A stretch of 9,851 bases of DNA. It comes from Rhizobacter sp. (GTDB lineage: Bacteria; Pseudomonadota; Gammaproteobacteria; Burkholderiales; Burkholderiaceae_C). The stretch lies in the NCBI GenBank assembly GCA_025351675.1, contig JANXVK010000405.1:1-9851 (forward strand), written 5' to 3'. Below are positions 8,425-9,851 of the stretch, piece after piece. The notes beneath the pieces are model-generated. The model made no database searches. It had not been told where the DNA came from and was given only the letters and a program-made list of their open reading frames with translations. A program made the position numbers and the translations under genes. Position 1 is the stretch's first letter. Every line of letters starts with the position of its first letter.

Positions 8425-8438
8425 TTCGATGAACGAAA
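8425..8438 (+). promoter_or_regulatory. Candidate operator copy 2 (motif TTCGATGAACGAAA on the plus strand)
   Basis: The plus strand reads TTCGATGAACGAAA. With one preceding base it contains the perfect palindrome GTTC-GAT-GAAC (8424-8434), which resembles the GTTCGAT half of operators known for IclR-family regulators of the PcaR/PobR group (recalled). It lies 49 nt upstream of the BKACE start codon. Confidence 0.5.
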
Positions 8439-8474
8439 GTTTCAGCGACGATACCGGGCTGCAATGCACCCGAC

Positions 8475-8481
8475 AGAAGGA
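8475..8481 (+). promoter_or_regulatory. Ribosome-binding site fixing the GTG start of the BKACE gene
   Basis: AGAAGGA lies 6 nt before the GTG at 8488, ideal spacing, whereas the upstream in-frame ATG at 8464 has no comparable site. Confidence 0.75.
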
Positions 8482-8487
8482 AACAAC

Positions 8488-9318
8488 GTGAGCGAACCCG
8501 TCATCATCACCGTGGCCATCACCGGCGCGCTGCCGCGAAAGAAGGACACGCCCGCCGTGCCGGTCACGCCGTCGCAACAGATCGAATCGACGCACGAGGC
8601 CTTCGAGGCCGGCGCGTCGCTGGTGCACATCCATGTGCGCTCGGAAGACGAGAGCCCGAGCTCCGACCCGGCCCTGTTCGCGCAGGTTCAGGAGGGCGTG
8701 CGCAAGCACTGTCCGGGCATGATCATCCAGTTCTCCACCGGTGGCCGTGGGCGTGACCAGGCTGCGCGCGCATCGATGCTGAGCCTGCGTCCAGACATGG
8801 CGTCGCTCGCCACCGGCTCGGTGAACTTCCCGACCAACGTCTACGAAAACCCGCCCGATTTCGTCGAGGGGCTTGCGCGCACCATGCTCGAGTACGACAT
8901 CAAGCCCGAAATCGAGGTGTTCGATCTGGCCATGCTCTACAACGCGGCAAACCTGGTGAAGAAGGGTCTGGTCAAAGGGCCGCTGCATGTGCAGTTCGTG
9001 CTCGGCATCGCCAATGCGCTGCCGGCGCGCCGCAGCGTCTTCGACTTTCTGCGGTCCGAGCTGGCCGAGGTGTTGCCCGACGCGACTTGGGTCGCCGCGG
9101 GAACCGGGCGGTTTCAGTGGGAGGTCAACCAGTGGTGCCTGGAGACGGGCGGCCACGTCCGCACCGGCTTGGAGGACAACATCAAGTTCGATCCGTCGCG
9201 CCTCGCGGCCAGCAATGCCGAACTGGTGAAGAAGGTCGCGGATGCCGCCGCGGGATTCGGTCGCCACGTCGCGGGGCCGGCCGAAGCACGGCAGTTGCTC
9301 GGGCTGGCTCGAGGGTGA
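8488..9318 (+). CDS. BKACE-family beta-keto acid cleavage enzyme (DUF849; 3-keto-5-aminohexanoate cleavage type)
   Basis: This is a 276-residue zinc-dependent TIM-barrel enzyme. The family condenses a beta-keto acid with acetyl-CoA and cleaves it to acetoacetate plus a new acyl-CoA. It opens with the family start VIITVAITGA. Zinc ligands expected from Kce are present: H47 and H49 in VHIHVR, and E229 in VRTGLEDNI. Further catalytic-site counterparts are S83 (QFSTGG), E143 (KPEIEVFD), R225 and D230. The glutamate that in Kce holds the substrate amine (E14 in recalled numbering) corresponds to L15 here, so an aminated substrate is unlikely. The GTG start is set by a well-placed AGAAGGA. It is the first gene of the plus arm, divergent from the carboxylase genes, and its stop overlaps the aldehyde dehydrogenase start. 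The family is secure; the substrate is unknown and may be the product of the carboxylase. Confidence 0.92.
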   Translation: MSEPVIITVAITGALPRKKDTPAVPVTPSQQIESTHEAFEAGASLVHIHVRSEDESPSSDPALFAQVQEGVRKHCPGMIIQFSTGGRGRDQAARASMLSLRPDMASLATGSVNFPTNVYENPPDFVEGLARTMLEYDIKPEIEVFDLAMLYNAANLVKKGLVKGPLHVQFVLGIANALPARRSVFDFLRSELAEVLPDATWVAAGTGRFQWEVNQWCLETGGHVRTGLEDNIKFDPSRLAASNAELVKKVADAAAGFGRHVAGPAEARQLLGLARG

Positions 9319-9851
9319 CGGCCCAGGCCTTGTCGCGCAAGGCGGTCGCGGCCGCGCCGTCGGAGATCGCCGCGCTGGTAGCGCGCGCACGCGCCGCGCA
9401 GCGCCATTACGAAACCTGGTCGCAAGAACAGGTCGACATGGTCGTCGCCGCGGCCGGCTGGGCCATCATCGAGCCGGCGCGCAACCGCGAGCTGGCCGAG
9501 CTGGCGGTGGCCGACACCGGCATCGGCAACGTCGATGACAAGGTCCGCAAGAACCACCGCAAGACCTTCGGGCTGCTGCGCGACCTGCAGCACGCGCGCT
9601 CGGTCGGCGTGATCTCGGAAGACGCGACCACCGGCATCGTCGAGATCGCGCGGCCGGTCGGCGTGGTCTGTGCGATCACGCCGTCGACGAACCCGGGCGC
9701 GACGCCGGCGAACAAGATCATCAACGCGCTGAAGGGCCGCAACGCGGTCATCGTCGCACCCTCGCCGAAGGGCTGGAGCACCGGCGCCAAGCTGATCGAG
9801 TTCATCCACGCGCAGCTCGACCGCGTCGGCATGGATCCGCAAATCGCGCGT
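9315..9851 (+). CDS. CoA-acylating-type aldehyde dehydrogenase, N-terminal 179 residues (cut by window edge)
   Basis: The frame runs from a GTG at 9315 to the right edge without a stop. The start overlaps the BKACE stop as GTGA, with GAGG directly before it. Residues about 15-80 form the helical N-terminal part of an aldehyde dehydrogenase. Residues about 108-155 carry IARPVGVVCAITPSTNP and NALKGRNAVIVAPSPKG. These match the NAD-binding pattern of CoA-acylating enzymes (AdhE/EutE and sulfoacetaldehyde dehydrogenase SauS: P-x-TNP, ALK-x-RNA, P-x-P). Hydrolytic aldehyde dehydrogenases have PWNFP and KPSE at these places, which are absent. Such enzymes interconvert an aldehyde plus CoA and NAD(P)+ with an acyl-CoA. 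Next to a BKACE enzyme, it probably handles the acyl-CoA released there. The catalytic cysteine and the full length lie beyond the window. The subgroup assignment is good; the specific aldehyde is not determinable. Confidence 0.85.
   Translation, partial: MTAQALSRKAVAAAPSEIAALVARARAAQRHYETWSQEQVDMVVAAAGWAIIEPARNRELAELAVADTGIGNVDDKVRKNHRKTFGLLRDLQHARSVGVISEDATTGIVEIARPVGVVCAITPSTNPGATPANKIINALKGRNAVIVAPSPKGWSTGAKLIEFIHAQLDRVGMDPQIAR

Larger units (their letters stand above)
8306..8487. promoter_or_regulatory. Divergent promoter region between the carboxylase arm and the BKACE arm
   Basis: This 182-nt non-coding stretch separates two divergent transcription units. Its centre (about 8340-8425) is clearly richer in A and T than the genes around it. 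On the minus strand a TATTTA element (complement of TAAATA at 8363-8368) could be a -10 box, but no good -35 match is visible, so exact promoters are uncertain. Two inverted copies of a 14-nt motif flank the AT-rich core (listed separately), with a degenerate third between them. Confidence 0.7.

Noticed and set aside
8306..8464. An extended N-terminus for the biotin carrier protein starting at 8464
   Set aside because: The extra 53 residues are not AccB-like and cover the AT-rich divergent promoter region; the GTG at 8305 has a good ribosome-binding site and gives the normal AccB start.
8464..8487. An ATG start for the BKACE gene at 8464
   Set aside because: It has no suitable ribosome-binding site, while AGAAGGA is spaced correctly for the GTG at 8488, where the family's conserved N-terminus begins.
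8302..9390. A 362-codon minus-strand frame opposite the BKACE gene
   Set aside because: It runs antisense to a clear enzyme gene and across the promoter region, with no recognisable domain.

Overview
This GC-rich window, with many GTG starts and tightly packed genes, looks like an accessory catabolic locus of a proteobacterium. A betaproteobacterium of the Burkholderiales is my best guess, from gene style only. It holds a partial IS3-family transposase gene at the left edge, seven complete minus-strand genes read right to left behind it, one partial and one complete plus-strand gene at the right, and a 182-nt divergent promoter region (8306-8487) between the two arms.

Minus arm, in order of transcription: a biotin carboxyl carrier protein (7805-8305), a biotin carboxylase (6438-7808), a stand-alone carboxyltransferase of the pyruvate carboxylase/oxaloacetate decarboxylase type (4963-6441), a periplasmic substrate-binding protein (3603-4886), an ABC permease (2767-3606), an ABC ATPase (1960-2754), a TauE/SafE-type (TSUP) membrane exporter (1219-1938) and an IclR-family regulator (313-1191). 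Several junctions are 4-nt ATGA/GTGA overlaps and the largest gap is 76 nt, so this is probably one operon. Plus arm: a BKACE-family beta-keto acid cleavage enzyme (8488-9318), then a CoA-acylating-type aldehyde dehydrogenase that starts by a GTGA overlap and runs off the right edge.

Read together, the genes suggest an undescribed route (inference). An ABC importer of the nitrate/sulfonate/taurine type brings in an organic acid. A three-subunit biotin-dependent carboxylase adds CO2 next to a ketone, giving a beta-keto acid. The BKACE enzyme cleaves that acid with acetyl-CoA into a new acyl-CoA plus acetoacetate, and the CoA-linked aldehyde dehydrogenase interconverts the acyl-CoA with its aldehyde. 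The TSUP exporter and importer type would fit a sulfonated substrate with sulfite export, but nothing in the sequence proves the substrate. The carboxyltransferase appears to lack the catalytic threonine of pyruvate carboxylase, and the BKACE enzyme appears to lack the glutamate that binds the amine in Kce; both argue against the default names.

The divergent promoter region contains two near-identical 14-nt motifs in opposite orientation, good candidates for operators of the IclR regulator encoded at the end of the minus arm. The stretch 129-312 holds the end of the insertion element and no gene I can support.
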